This document shows, in pieces, positions 1 through 8,911 of a DNA stretch of 35,350 nt. Every line of letters begins with the position of its first letter. Position 1 is the stretch's first letter. Source of the stretch: a bacterium (GTDB lineage: Bacteria; RBG-13-66-14; B26-G2; WVWN01); contig DATKVX010000118.1 in assembly GCA_035529855.1 (NCBI GenBank), positions 1-35,350 on the forward strand, read 5' to 3'. The notes beneath the pieces were generated by a model. It saw nothing but the letters and a program-made list of their open reading frames with translations. It was not told where the DNA came from and did not search any database. The position numbers and the translations under genes were made by a program.

Positions 1-1178
1 GCGTCTTCGGTCGCGGCACCCCAAATGTCGGCGGCGATTAACGTGTGTCCGGCGAACGAAAGCGCCAAAAGGGTGTAACACGCGTACCGGACGCCGGCGG
101 CCTCTATCCGCGGCGCGTAGTACAAAACCGCCATATACGGGAAAATCGCGACGACGAAATGCTGCAACCAAGCCAAGGGTTGTAACAGAACGCCCGTCAA
201 CACGATCAAACCCAAGAGCAAGTTATCTGCGGCGGGCCCGGCGCGCCTTTTTATAAAACCGCATTTGACTACGAAGAACGCGATAACGGACGCGAACAGC
301 GCTACGGTTGCGGCGTTCAGCCAACGGAGATGCCGCCACACATATAGATAACGCGGTGGGTGCCCCCTGTTAATCAACCTATTATATGCGTATAACGAAG
401 CGGGCACCGACTCGTTGCGCTCGATGACGTAATAATAATGCTCCGCGACAGCCGGGCGTAAAACAATTTGATACCAACGCCGAATTAAATGGGCGTTGCG
501 ACCCCATCCGAGGAAAGCCGCGGACGCCGTAGACAAAACGGCGGCGGCGATGACTACACTTAATAAGGCACGAAACTTCCGGCGGATCAACAAGTAGAGC
601 AAAAGCGGCGCCGCCATTAACTTCACCAAGACGGCCGCGCCCATTACCGCGCCGCCGGTTCCCTTCTTCCCTTGTCGTATTAAGTATACGCCGAGAAAAC
701 CGAACGCCCATAACGGCACGTTTATCTGCCCCGAGCCGAGGTTGTCCCACCATAACCTTGCGGAAACGGCCGCCGTCGCCACCAATACCCAATTCAACTT
801 GCCGCCGCGGAGGTTGACCAACTTCCGCCTAAGCCACGCCGATAACGGTATGGCCGGCGACTCCAATAGATATAACGAAACGCTGAACAGGAGGATTAAA
901 GAGCCGAAATTGAAAACGAACCATAGCGCCGCGGCGACGACGCGCGGTAGGAGCGCGAACGGAACCATCAACAGGGCGAAGAACGGCGCGCACAGATAAC
1001 CGGCGGTGGCCAAACTGCTTCCGGCGTACGGGTCGCCGTCCGTCAATATCGCCTCGCCCGCCTCGAAATATCTTAGAACGTCGCCCCGCGCGGCGCAACG
1101 TTCAACCCACTCCACGGCGAACGCGACGAACGCCGCGGCGACGACCACTAGTAAAATTAATACGACCCACCTCCTCAT
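1..1178 (-). CDS. GT87 (DUF2029)-like polytopic glycosyltransferase, paralogue B (3' end outside window)
   Basis: The reading frame is open on the minus strand from an ATG at 1178 to the window edge, about 392 codons without a stop. The protein starts MRRWVVLILL and is hydrophobic throughout, with a run of membrane segments. The segment NLGSGQINVPLWAF and the PLLLYLLIRR helix are typical of GT87/DUF2029 membrane mannosyl- or arabinosyltransferases, which transfer sugars from polyprenyl-phosphate donors at the cell membrane. It is a close paralogue of the gene at 1183-2625 and aligns over its whole visible length with few indels. The C-terminus is not visible. No good Shine-Dalgarno sequence precedes the ATG. 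The family is well supported; donor and acceptor cannot be read from the sequence. Confidence 0.82.
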   Translation of the reverse strand, partial: MRRWVVLILLVVVAAAFVAFAVEWVERCAARGDVLRYFEAGEAILTDGDPYAGSSLATAGYLCAPFFALLMVPFALLPRVVAAALWFVFNFGSLILLFSVSLYLLESPAIPLSAWLRRKLVNLRGGKLNWVLVATAAVSARLWWDNLGSGQINVPLWAFGFLGVYLIRQGKKGTGGAVMGAAVLVKLMAAPLLLYLLIRRKFRALLSVVIAAAVLSTASAAFLGWGRNAHLIRRWYQIVLRPAVAEHYYYVIERNESVPASLYAYNRLINRGHPPRYLYVWRHLRWLNAATVALFASVIAFFVVKCGFIKRRAGPAADNLLLGLIVLTGVLLQPLAWLQHFVVAIFPYMAVLYYAPRIEAAGVRYACYTLLALSFAGHTLIAADIWGAATED

Positions 1179-1182
1179 CTCA

Positions 1183-2625
1183 TTAAACTCGCGAGGCCCC
1201 CTTCCTAAAATCAGGCCCGGCCGCCGCCCCGCTCCGCGGAGCGGCCCCGCGCCTCGAGCCGAAACAGTATAACCTCCCCGAAGCCCCTGCCGCGGCGGAG
1301 CGGTTCCTGCTCCCTACAGCTTCTCGCTCACCAGCTTGGCCTGCGTGAACAAGAGCAGGTAATCGCGGCCGCCGGCGACACGCGGCAAAAAGTTGAACGA
1401 CCACAGCGGCGTAAAGCAATAATATGGCGAAGGTAATGATTTTTAACCGGAAAAACACGTCCTCCGTCGCGGCCCCCCAAATGTCGGCGGTGGTCAAAGT
1501 GTGTCCGGCGAACGAAAGGGCCACAAGCGCGTAGCACGCGTACCGCGCGCCGCCGGGCTCCCCCCGCCGCGCGTAGTATAAAACCGCCATATACGGGAAA
1601 ATCGCGACGACGAAGTGCTGTAACCAAGCCAAGGGTTGTAACAGAACGCCCGTCAACACGATCAAACCCAAGAGCAAGTTATCTGCGGCGGGCCCGGCGC
1701 GCCTTTTTATAAATCCGCATTTGACTACGAAGAACGCGATAACGGACGCGAAGAACGCCCCAGTAGCAGCGTTAACCCAACGGGAATGACGCCGCAGGTA
1801 CAAAAAACCCGTAAGGTCCCCCCTATTAAACAACCTATTATATGCGCACAACGCAGCGGGCACCGACTCGTTGCGATCTAAATTATAATAAAAATACTCA
1901 ACGACCGCCGGACGTAAAACGACTTCGTGCCAACGGCGATTTAAATCAACGTTACGACTCCATCCAAGGAATGCCGCAGACGCCAAGCATAAAACCGCGG
2001 CGGCGATAACTACGCTTAACAAGGCGCGGTATTCCCGGCGGATTAACAAATAAAGCAGTAGCGGCGCCGCCATTAACTTCGCTAATACGGCCGCCCCCAG
2101 TACGGCGCCGCCCGTTACCTTCTTCCCGCGCTGTATGAAGTATAAGCCCAGAAAAGCGAACGCCCATAGAGGTACGTTTATCTGCCCGGAGCCGAGGTTG
2201 TCCGACCATAACCTCGCGGAAACGACGGCCGTCGCCACTAATACCCAATTCAACTTGCCGCCGCGAAGGTTTACCAACTTTCGCTTAAGCCACGGCGCCA
2301 ACGGCACGGCCGGCGACTCTAACAAGTAAAAAGAAACGCTAAAAAGGAGGATTAAAGATCCGAAATTGAAAACGAACCACAACGACGCGGCGACGACGCG
2401 CGGCATGAGCGCGAACGGAACCATCACTAGGGCGAAGAACGGCGCGCATAGATAACCGGAGTAGGCTAAACTGCTTCCCGCGTACGGGTCCCCGTTCGCC
2501 ATTATCGCATCGCCGGCGTCGAAATAAGAAAGACAGTCGCCCCGCGCGGCGCAACGTTCAACCCACCCCACGGCGAACGCGACGAACGCCGCGGCAACGA
2601 CTATGAATACGATCCACCTCTTCAT
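1183..2625 (-). CDS. GT87 (DUF2029)-like glycosyltransferase, paralogue A, with chimeric C-terminus
   Basis: This 480-residue frame starts MKRWIVFIVV and has an early DAGDAI-ANGDPYAG segment after the first membrane helix, the usual GT87 N-terminal pattern, then about ten hydrophobic segments. Residues 1 to about 416 align with the neighbouring paralogue. After VVVQLFAAC the homology ends at the duplication joint (1376/1377). The remaining roughly 62 residues, Arg/Gly/Ala rich, are an out-of-frame translation of the copied pruA 3' end and its downstream spacer, ending at a TAA four bases before the ATG of paralogue B. The native C-terminus has therefore been replaced by a non-homologous tail. 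It may still be active, since GT-C catalytic loops lie near the N-terminus, but it could also be a decaying copy. It lies downstream of pruA on the same strand. Confidence 0.75.
   Translation of the reverse strand: MKRWIVFIVVAAAFVAFAVGWVERCAARGDCLSYFDAGDAIMANGDPYAGSSLAYSGYLCAPFFALVMVPFALMPRVVAASLWFVFNFGSLILLFSVSFYLLESPAVPLAPWLKRKLVNLRGGKLNWVLVATAVVSARLWSDNLGSGQINVPLWAFAFLGLYFIQRGKKVTGGAVLGAAVLAKLMAAPLLLYLLIRREYRALLSVVIAAAVLCLASAAFLGWSRNVDLNRRWHEVVLRPAVVEYFYYNLDRNESVPAALCAYNRLFNRGDLTGFLYLRRHSRWVNAATGAFFASVIAFFVVKCGFIKRRAGPAADNLLLGLIVLTGVLLQPLAWLQHFVVAIFPYMAVLYYARRGEPGGARYACYALVALSFAGHTLTTADIWGAATEDVFFRLKIITFAILLLYAAVVVQLFAACRRRPRLPALVHAGQAGEREAVGSRNRSAAAGASGRLYCFGSRRGAAPRSGAAAGPDFRKGASRV
1314..1376 (-). 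pseudogene. pruA 3'-end fragment left by the duplication
   Basis: This segment is identical to the last 20 codons plus stop of pruA (2766-2828). It encodes GGRDYLLLFTQAKLVSEKL and the TAG stop in the pruA frame. It has no start and is fused to the truncated 3' end of GT87 paralogue A, which reads through it in another frame. It marks one end of the duplicated unit. Confidence 0.88.
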
Positions 2626-2765
2626 CTCAATACGCTCGCGACGCCGCCTCCCGTCTTAAAATCAGGCGCGGCCGCCGTCCCCGTTACGCGGAGCGGCGCC
2701 GCGCCTCGAGCCGAAACAGTATAACCTCTCCGAAGCCCCTGCCGCGGCGGAGCGGTTCCTGCTCC

Positions 2766-4316
2766 CTACAGCTTCTCGCTCACCAGCTTGGCCTGCGTGA
2801 ACAAGAGCAGGTAATCGCGGCCGCCGGCCTTGGAGTCCGTCCCCGACATGTTGAAGCCGCCAAAGGGATGGGCGCCGACAAGCGCCGCGGTGCACTTGCG
2901 ATTGAAGTACAGGTTGCCGACGTGGCACTCGCGACGCGCCTGCTCCAGGCGGCCGCGGTCGCTCGAGTAGACGGCGCCGGTCAGGCCGTAGACGGTGTTG
3001 TTGGATATCCTGACGGCGTCGGCGAAATCCTTGGCGCGGATGAACGCCAGCACCGGCCCAAAAATTTCCTCCTGGGCGACGCGGGCCTTGGGCCCGACGT
3101 CGGCGATTATCGTGGGGTTGATAAAGTACCCCTCCGCGGAGCGCTTGTCGCCCCCCAGGACGAGGCGGCCTTCCTTCTTGCCGATTTCAATGTAATCCAG
3201 GACCTTGGTCTCCGCGGCGGCGTCGACCACCGGCCCCATAAAGTGGGCGAAGTCGCGCGGGTCGCCCACGGTAACCTTCTCCTTGGTCCGGGCGACGACC
3301 TTCTCGAGCACCGTCTCGTAGACGTCGTCGGTGACGATGGCGCGCGAGCAGGCCGAGCACTTCTGACCCTGGAAGCCGTAGGCGCTCGCCATGATGCCGT
3401 CCGCGGCGGCGTCCAGGTCCGCGGTGCCGTCCACGATTATGAAGTCCTTGCCGCCCATCTCGGTTATAACGCGCTTTATCCAGATCTGGCTGCCCTTCGG
3501 CCGCGCGGCCAGGCGGTTGATGCGGAGGCCTACTTCCCTCGAGCCGGTGAACGCGATGAAGCGGGTGCGCGGATGCCCCACCAGCGTGTCGCCTATGACG
3601 CCGCCCGGCCCGGGCAGGAAGTTCACGACGCCCGGCGGCAGGTTAACCTCCTCCAGTATCTCGAAGAACTTATATGCAATCGCGGGGGCGGTGGAGGCCG
3701 GCTTGAGGACGACGGCGTTGCCGGCGACGAAGGCCGCGGCCGTCATGCCTACCAGTATCGCGCACGGGAAGTTCCACGGCGGGATGACGGCGCCGGCGCC
3801 GAGGGGGATGTAGTACAGGTTGTTCTCCTCGCCCGGGAAGGGGGTGAGCGGCTGCGGCTCGGCGAGCCGCAGCATCTCGCGGGCGTAGAACTCGCAGAAG
3901 TCGACCGCCTCGGCGACGTCGGCGTAGGCCTCGAGCCAGTTCTTGCCGACCTCGACCACCATCCACGCCGCGAGCTCGTAGATACGACTCCGCATAATCG
4001 CCGCGACGTTTAGGAGGTAGCGCGCGCGCTCCTCGGCCGGTACCCAGCGCCACTTCTCGAACGCGCGGTTGGCCGCCGCCACGGCCTTGCGCGCGGCATC
4101 CACGTCCGCCTTCGAGAAGACGCCCACCACCTCGTCGGTCTTCGAGGGGTTAATGGACTTAAATTTGTCCGCGGTGGTCACGCGTTCGCCGCCGATGACG
4201 AGGGGGTACTCGCGGCCCAGCTCGCCCTCGACGCGCGCAATCGCTTCCTCCATCGCGAGCTTTTCCGCGGCCTTTTTAAACAGCACTATCGTTTCGTTTT
4301 TAAATGGCGGGAGCAT
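2766..4316 (-). CDS. pruA: L-glutamate gamma-semialdehyde dehydrogenase (1-pyrroline-5-carboxylate dehydrogenase)
   Basis: Aldehyde dehydrogenase of 516 residues that oxidises glutamate semialdehyde to glutamate with NAD+, the second step of proline (and arginine) catabolism, in the cytosol. The length and the MLPPFKNE N-terminus match the stand-alone RocA/PruA type, about 515 residues. Visible motifs are PPWNFP in the NAD-binding fold, FTGSREVG, the general-base glutamate in VITEMGGKD (about residue 286) and the catalytic cysteine in GQKCSACSR (about residue 320). I chose the ATG at 4316 because GGAGGCG lies just upstream; the frame stays open to 4400 but the extra residues do not look like the family. 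A sigma-70-like promoter sits 55-85 bases upstream. No proline dehydrogenase gene is visible nearby. Its last 20 codons are duplicated at 1314-1376. Confidence 0.95.
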   Translation of the reverse strand: MLPPFKNETIVLFKKAAEKLAMEEAIARVEGELGREYPLVIGGERVTTADKFKSINPSKTDEVVGVFSKADVDAARKAVAAANRAFEKWRWVPAEERARYLLNVAAIMRSRIYELAAWMVVEVGKNWLEAYADVAEAVDFCEFYAREMLRLAEPQPLTPFPGEENNLYYIPLGAGAVIPPWNFPCAILVGMTAAAFVAGNAVVLKPASTAPAIAYKFFEILEEVNLPPGVVNFLPGPGGVIGDTLVGHPRTRFIAFTGSREVGLRINRLAARPKGSQIWIKRVITEMGGKDFIIVDGTADLDAAADGIMASAYGFQGQKCSACSRAIVTDDVYETVLEKVVARTKEKVTVGDPRDFAHFMGPVVDAAAETKVLDYIEIGKKEGRLVLGGDKRSAEGYFINPTIIADVGPKARVAQEEIFGPVLAFIRAKDFADAVRISNNTVYGLTGAVYSSDRGRLEQARRECHVGNLYFNRKCTAALVGAHPFGGFNMSGTDSKAGGRDYLLLFTQAKLVSEKL

Positions 4317-4371
4317 AAGCGGTCGCCTCCGTTCTATTTGAATAATTGCCCGTAATTGACACCAGCGGCCC

Positions 4372-4400
4372 ATTTTACGCGGGCGACCGCCTTTAATCAA
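4372..4400 (-). promoter_or_regulatory. Sigma-70-like promoter of pruA
   Basis: On the minus strand TTGATT (4400-4395) is followed after 17 bases by TAAAAT (4377-4372). The two hexamers match the consensus at 5/6 positions each. The expected transcript would start near 4365 and carry a leader of about 50 bases with the GGAGGCG ribosome site. Confidence 0.65.
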
Positions 4401-4500
4401 GCGAAAACCGGCGGCCGGGCCAACGTTTCGTTTGCACGCGGGCCGCCGTTATGCTAAAAATTAAGCCGACCGGCTACCCGAGCGGAAGCCGGATACGGTT

Positions 4501-5940
4501 ATGGGTAAAATAAAAACGTTTTGCGGCCGGTTCTGGGTCCAGGTCGGCGCGGTATGCCTCGTGGCCGTGCTGGCGGTAGCGGCGCGGCAGCTATTGCTGC
4601 CGGCCCACGGGCCGAGGGCGCAAATCAGCCCCTTCTTTTCGCTCGTCGACTTCCACTTCGGTTGGTATACGTTCGTGCCGCCGCTGGCGTTCGCGGCCTT
4701 TATGTTCCCGCTGCGCTGGGCGCTGCGGCGCCCGCCGGCCGCGAAGTTGTTTTACCTCGCCCTCGCCTTCTTCGCCTTCACGACCACGGTCAACGTGGCG
4801 GGCGGCGGCCCCATCAAGATTTTGCCGGGAGCTCTCTGGCAATACGCCTACGACGCGCAAGAGCTATACGCGCACGGCAACTTCCTGCGCGATTATCACG
4901 TCCACGTCGTGGGGATGCACTGGCACACGACGGTGCATCCCCCCGGCGTATTCCTCTACCTCTACCCGCTCCTAAAATTATTCGGGGACCGGTGGATGTG
5001 GGTCGCGCTGCTGAACGCCCTGGTGGCCGGCGCGGGCGTGGCCTTCGTCTACAAGGCCGCCGAGCTCATCTACGGCGTCGACGCCGGCGACGCCGCCGCG
5101 GCGCTGTACGTCGCGACGCCCAGCCTGATCCTCTACGGCTCCACCGTTGACGCGGTGTTGTGCGCGCTGGGCGCCGTGGTCGTCTACCTGCTGGCGTTGT
5201 ACTTCTCCCGGGGGCGCTTCGCCTACGCCGCGCTGACCGGCCTCGCGCTCGCCGCCGGCACGTTCGTCGCATACCAGTTCGGCTTCATCTGGGTGCTGTT
5301 GATCTTGTGGTCTTTACTCTACGTTCTACATCGGCGTAAAGACGAACGCGGCGACGATGCGTCGGCGGGCGGGGTCGTCCTGTCGGCGGGGAGGGTGGCG
5401 GCGCTGGCGGCGACGGCCGCGGCGACGTTCGCCCTCTTCTTCGTCGCGGTATACGTCGCGGCCGGCTTCAACGTCCTTACCGAATTCCAATATCAACAAC
5501 GCGCTTCCGAACGGTATTTCGGCGCCGGCGACAACGTCGTCTACTGGGTCAAGCGCCTTTTCCTCGACGCGCCGGCCTACCCGACGAAGCACCGCTCGTA
5601 CTTCATGTGGATGCCGGGCAACGTCGTAGCGTTCTTCACGCTACTGGGGCCGCCTACGACGGTGCTTTTCTTACGCAATCTGTGGGGGGAATTAAAAGAG
5701 AAAAAGGCCGGCCGGCTCGCGCTTATCTCGGCGGCCGCGGCCTTGAGTTTCGTCCTAATAAACCTCTTGGGCCTTACGCTCGCCGAGACGGAGCGCGTCT
5801 GGCTCTTTATGGTCCCCTGGTTCCTGGTGGGGGCGGGTTACTATTTAAAAACGAAAAAGGACCGCTTTTTCTACGCGGCGTTGTTCTTCAACCTTGCTTT
5901 GAGTTTTCTCTTCGTAATATTCTTCTACCACGTGAAATAG
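4501..5940 (+). CDS. Polytopic GT-C-fold glycosyltransferase-like membrane protein
   Basis: 479 residues with about 10-12 hydrophobic segments. After a first membrane helix and a long loop, the segment around residues 130-160 reads HWHTTVHPPGVFLYLYP. A HPPG motif at the start of a helix, preceded by a charged periplasmic loop with an acidic residue (YDAQELYAHG), is common in GT39-like and other GT-C transferases that use polyprenyl-linked sugars. I cannot assign a specific family or substrate. The gene is divergent from pruA, with a 184-base shared upstream region, and convergent with the GT39-like gene ending at 5954, with only 13 bases between the stops and no visible terminator. The start ATG at 4501 has only a weak ribosome site (GCGGAAG). 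Confidence 0.72.
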   Translation: MGKIKTFCGRFWVQVGAVCLVAVLAVAARQLLLPAHGPRAQISPFFSLVDFHFGWYTFVPPLAFAAFMFPLRWALRRPPAAKLFYLALAFFAFTTTVNVAGGGPIKILPGALWQYAYDAQELYAHGNFLRDYHVHVVGMHWHTTVHPPGVFLYLYPLLKLFGDRWMWVALLNALVAGAGVAFVYKAAELIYGVDAGDAAAALYVATPSLILYGSTVDAVLCALGAVVVYLLALYFSRGRFAYAALTGLALAAGTFVAYQFGFIWVLLILWSLLYVLHRRKDERGDDASAGGVVLSAGRVAALAATAAATFALFFVAVYVAAGFNVLTEFQYQQRASERYFGAGDNVVYWVKRLFLDAPAYPTKHRSYFMWMPGNVVAFFTLLGPPTTVLFLRNLWGELKEKKAGRLALISAAAALSFVLINLLGLTLAETERVWLFMVPWFLVGAGYYLKTKKDRFFYAALFFNLALSFLFVIFFYHVK

Positions 5941-5953
5941 AGGATTCGGGGCG

Positions 5954-7180
5954 TTAATCGCCGGCGGAGGGTAGGCCGCGCGCCCGCTCGAGGCAGAACG
6001 CCGCGAACGCCGCGGCGTATATTATTAATATGAACTCTATCGGGACGCGGAAGCGGAGGAGCGGTTTCAAAACCGTGTGGGCGAGCGCCACCGCGGCCAC
6101 CGGCGCCAACAGCGCGAACGTCCGCGACGCCGGCCGGCGGAACAACAAGATGCCCGCCCACGCCGCCACCGTCAACAGGCCCCCGACGACGGTCCAAACG
6201 ACGAACGCGGCCTTCTTCCTGGCCGACGGCGCCGGGCCGAAGAAATGTACGAACTTGCCCGGGAGCGAAAGGGCGAACCGCATCCGGTAACGGCTGAGCA
6301 GCTCGAAGGCCTTCTCCCGATAGAACCGTTCGTACTCGAGGTCGGCGCGCGGCGTTCCCCAATACGCTCCGACTCTCTCGGCGAACTCGAGCGACCGCCG
6401 CAGCGCCACCGACGTCGGCACGTCGCCGCCGGCCAGCCGCATATTCCCCTCGTAAAGGACCTGGCCCGCGTTTAACGTGGACGGCACGAACGCGCGGAAG
6501 ACGCGGTAGTTGCGGTACGTCCACAGGCCGGTCAACGCCAGGAAAGCCGCCGCCACCAGGGCCACCGCTCGCACCCGGGCCGCCGGCCCCCCCATCCGGT
6601 AGAACGCCAGGCCCGCGGTCAATACCAGCGCCACGACGAAAAACGACGAGCGGCAGAGCGCCGTCCCCGCCAGCAACAGGCCCGTAACCAGGGCGTAGGC
6701 CGCCGAGCCCCGCGACGCCCGGGCGTAGGCGAGTAGCGCCGCCGCCAGGAGGAACGTCGCCAACGTTTCCGACAGGACGACGCGCGACGTCCAGACGTAA
6801 ACCGGGTGGACCGCGAAAATCGCCGCCGCGATAACGGCCGTCTTTTTATCGAAATAATGCCGGGCCAGGTAGTAGACCAATACCGTCGTCGCGGCGCCGA
6901 GGACGACCTGCGCCGCGACCGCCTGGCCCAGCCCTATGCCGAATACCTTGAAGACGCCCGCCAGGAACAGCGGGAAGGCCGGCGGTACGGAGCCCAATAA
7001 GCGGCCGTCGGGAAGGACGTACCCGAGGCCGCTCGCGACGTTCCGGGCCGTGCCGAAATAGAAGACCGCGTCCGCCTGCAGCTTGTACTGCGTGAGGGCG
7101 GCTACCAACGCTCGTACGACGAGCGCGAGGCAAAAAAAACCGGCGGGGAACAGCCACGCCCGCTGCCATTTTACATCCAC
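5954..7180 (-). CDS. GT39 (ArnT/PMT)-like membrane glycosyltransferase
   Basis: About 408 residues, strongly hydrophobic, with about 10 membrane segments. Early features fit the GT39 superfamily: an acidic loop after the first helix (KLQADAVFYFGTARN), then SVPPAFPLFLAG, the PPxYP-like motif at the start of the third segment. Such enzymes move a sugar from a polyprenyl phosphate carrier to lipid, glycan or protein at the periplasmic face. The frame is open to 7387, but that part overlaps the HEAT gene antiparallel in composition and is Arg/Gly rich, so I place the start at the GTG at 7180 directly before the hydrophobic N-terminus. No good ribosome site is visible, so the start is uncertain. 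It is last in the prs-HEAT-GT39 unit. Confidence 0.78.
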   Translation of the reverse strand: MDVKWQRAWLFPAGFFCLALVVRALVAALTQYKLQADAVFYFGTARNVASGLGYVLPDGRLLGSVPPAFPLFLAGVFKVFGIGLGQAVAAQVVLGAATTVLVYYLARHYFDKKTAVIAAAIFAVHPVYVWTSRVVLSETLATFLLAAALLAYARASRGSAAYALVTGLLLAGTALCRSSFFVVALVLTAGLAFYRMGGPAARVRAVALVAAAFLALTGLWTYRNYRVFRAFVPSTLNAGQVLYEGNMRLAGGDVPTSVALRRSLEFAERVGAYWGTPRADLEYERFYREKAFELLSRYRMRFALSLPGKFVHFFGPAPSARKKAAFVVWTVVGGLLTVAAWAGILLFRRPASRTFALLAPVAAVALAHTVLKPLLRFRVPIEFILIIYAAAFAAFCLERARGLPSAGD

Positions 7181-7242
7181 TACAGTACCGTCGAGCCGAC
7201 CCCGGGCCCGAGCCGACGTTTTACGCCCGCGACCCCATCCCC

Positions 7243-7917
7243 CTACAAACCCATTTCTTCGAGCGCCTTCGCCGCGGCCTTGCGCACCTGCTCGTCCTCG
7301 TCGGCCGCTGCTACCCGCTCCAAGGCCGGCCGCGCCCCCCGCGCCTTCAACTTCCGCAGGGCGCCGCAGGTCTCGAACCGCACCCACTTGTAATCGTCGC
7401 CGAGGGCCGCGACGAGCGCGTCCGTGGCCGCGGCTTCGCCGAGCTCGCCCAGGCCGTACGCCGCGCTCGCGCGCACGTCCCCCTCCGCCGCCTCCTGCAA
7501 CGCCTGAACCATAGGCTCGAGCGCCCGGTTGTCGCCTATTTTCCCGAGCGCGCCCAGGATGAAACGCTTCACGCCCGGCTCGCCGTACGGCAGCTTGTCG
7601 ATAAGCGGGGAGACGGCGCGCTTATCGCCTATGTTGCCGAGCGCCTCCGCCGCCAACAGCTGGACCTTGGTATCGCTGTCGTCCAGCGCCTCTATCAAAC
7701 CCGGGGTCGCGACGTCGAACCCCATCACGCCCAGCGTCCGCGCGGTGTCCCGCCGCTCGGTCACGTCGGCGCTCTTGAGCATGTCTATCAAGAAATACAT
7801 GTCCTGCGGCGGCTTCTTTTCGGCCGCGACGGCCGGCGGAACTAACGCCGCGGCCAAAACCAACGGAACGGCCTGCCTTACGACTTCGAAGACCGGCGAA
7901 CGCAAACTAGCCTCCAT
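7243..7917 (-). CDS. Secreted HEAT/PBS-lyase-repeat protein
   Basis: 224 residues. The N-terminus has a signal peptide (hydrophobic stretch about 14-30, likely cut after PPAVAA). The rest consists of about five HEAT/PBS-lyase-like repeats of roughly 31 residues with the typical pattern of a conserved Asp/Ala helix pair, for example VQLLAAEALGNIGDKRAVSPL and VRASAAYGLGELGEAAATDAL-type units. These alpha-solenoid repeats usually bind proteins; no catalytic residues are visible. The likely location is the periplasm or cell surface. It overlaps the 3' end of prs by 11 bases, suggesting translational coupling, and is 62 bases upstream of the GT39-like gene. Function unknown. Confidence 0.85.
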   Translation of the reverse strand: MEASLRSPVFEVVRQAVPLVLAAALVPPAVAAEKKPPQDMYFLIDMLKSADVTERRDTARTLGVMGFDVATPGLIEALDDSDTKVQLLAAEALGNIGDKRAVSPLIDKLPYGEPGVKRFILGALGKIGDNRALEPMVQALQEAAEGDVRASAAYGLGELGEAAATDALVAALGDDYKWVRFETCGALRKLKARGARPALERVAAADEDEQVRKAAAKALEEMGL

Positions 7918-8881
7918 CGAACAACCTGCTTATGGACCTGTTGCGGTATATAGCGTCGACGGCCGCGCCGAAAAGCCCCGCCACCGAGCATACTTTGATC
8001 TTACCGCCTAAGCCGTCGGCCAGCGGTATGGTGTCCGTCACGAATAAAGCCTCCAGGCGGCTGCCCTCTATCTTGGCCAAGGCATCGCCCGCCAGGATGG
8101 AATGAGTGACCACCGCGACGACGTCTAACGCGCCTTGCTCGAGCAACAGCGAAGCCGCCTCCACCAGCGAGCCGCCCGTCGAGACGATGTCGTCGATCAT
8201 GACGACGTGCTTACCCTCCACCTCGCCTATCATGCTGAGGGCCGCCACTTCATCCGGGCCCTTCCGGTCCTTGTCCACCACAGCGAAATCGACCCGGCCT
8301 ACGTGGCCTTTCTCCTCCCGCATACGCTCGAGCCTTCGCGCGAACGACCTCGCATTCTTTACGCCGCCCACGTCGGGCGATGCCACTACTAAATCGTCGA
8401 ACCCGAGCCCCATCACCGCCTTCGCGAAAATCGGCGCCGCCGTCAGGTTGTCCACCGGGATATCGAAAAACCCCTGTATCTGGCCCGCATGCAGGTCCAT
8501 CGTCAGAACACGGTCCGCCCCGGCGCGCGCAAGCAGATTAGCGACCAACTTCGCCGTTATCGGCACCCGTGGTTGGTCCTTACGGTCCTGGCGCGCGTAC
8601 CCATAATACGGTATGACCGCGGTAACCCGGTAAGCCGACGCCCGCCGGAGAGCGTCCAATATTATCATCAACTCGAGCAGGTTCTCGTTGACCGGCGGAC
8701 ACGTGGGCTGTACGACGAAGCAGTCGCGCCCGCGGACGTTCACCTCAACCTTGACCGACACCTCGCCATCCGGAAACCGCGATACCGACATCCTGCCGGG
8801 TTTATCGCCGAGCGACGCAGCTATGCGATACGCGAACGCGGTGTTGCCGCTCCCGGCGAATATTAACCTCTCAGGTTCCAT
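7907..8881 (-). CDS. prs: Ribose-phosphate pyrophosphokinase (PRPP synthase)
   Basis: 324 residues, close to the usual 310-320. It makes 5-phosphoribosyl-1-pyrophosphate from ribose 5-phosphate and ATP for nucleotide, histidine and NAD synthesis, in the cytosol. Visible class I motifs are SRFPDGEVSV near the N-terminus, YYGYARQDRKD (ATP-binding flexible region), TMDLHAGQIQGFFDIPVDNL, and the PRPP loop VVMIDDIVSTGGSL. I chose the ATG at 8881 because AAGGTG lies eight bases upstream. An in-frame GTG at 8890 is possible but lacks a ribosome site. tRNA-Gln ends only 30 bases upstream, so the two are probably cotranscribed; the HEAT gene overlaps the 3' end. Confidence 0.96.
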   Translation of the reverse strand: MEPERLIFAGSGNTAFAYRIAASLGDKPGRMSVSRFPDGEVSVKVEVNVRGRDCFVVQPTCPPVNENLLELMIILDALRRASAYRVTAVIPYYGYARQDRKDQPRVPITAKLVANLLARAGADRVLTMDLHAGQIQGFFDIPVDNLTAAPIFAKAVMGLGFDDLVVASPDVGGVKNARSFARRLERMREEKGHVGRVDFAVVDKDRKGPDEVAALSMIGEVEGKHVVMIDDIVSTGGSLVEAASLLLEQGALDVVAVVTHSILAGDALAKIEGSRLEALFVTDTIPLADGLGGKIKVCSVAGLFGAAVDAIYRNRSISRLFDGG

Positions 8882-8911
8882 CGTACTCACCTTGCAAGCT
8901 CAAAACCGAGT

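Larger units (their letters stand above)
1..2828. repeat. Tandem direct duplication (GT87 gene plus pruA 3' end)
   Basis: Two copies of the same unit lie head to tail, about 1,452-1,456 bases apart: 1-1376 and roughly 1453-2828. On the minus strand each unit holds the last 20 codons of pruA, the short intergenic segment after it, and a GT87 gene. The right edge of the copied material is sharp: 1376 matches 2828 and the next base outward does not match. Identity is uneven. It is nearly perfect at 1252-1376/2704-2828 and at 129-295/1585-1751, and clearly lower in the rest of the coding region. The left edge lies outside the window. Confidence 0.9.

Noticed and set aside
2868-4013. Long plus-strand open frame of 381 codons opposite pruA
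   Set aside because: Composition (Val/Asp/Gly/Arg rich, no recognisable fold) is that of the antisense frame of a GC-rich gene; pruA is certain on the other strand.
7181-7387. N-terminal extension of the GT39-like frame
   Set aside because: The extra 69 residues are Arg/Gly rich, overlap the HEAT gene on the same strand in another frame, and precede the normal hydrophobic start.
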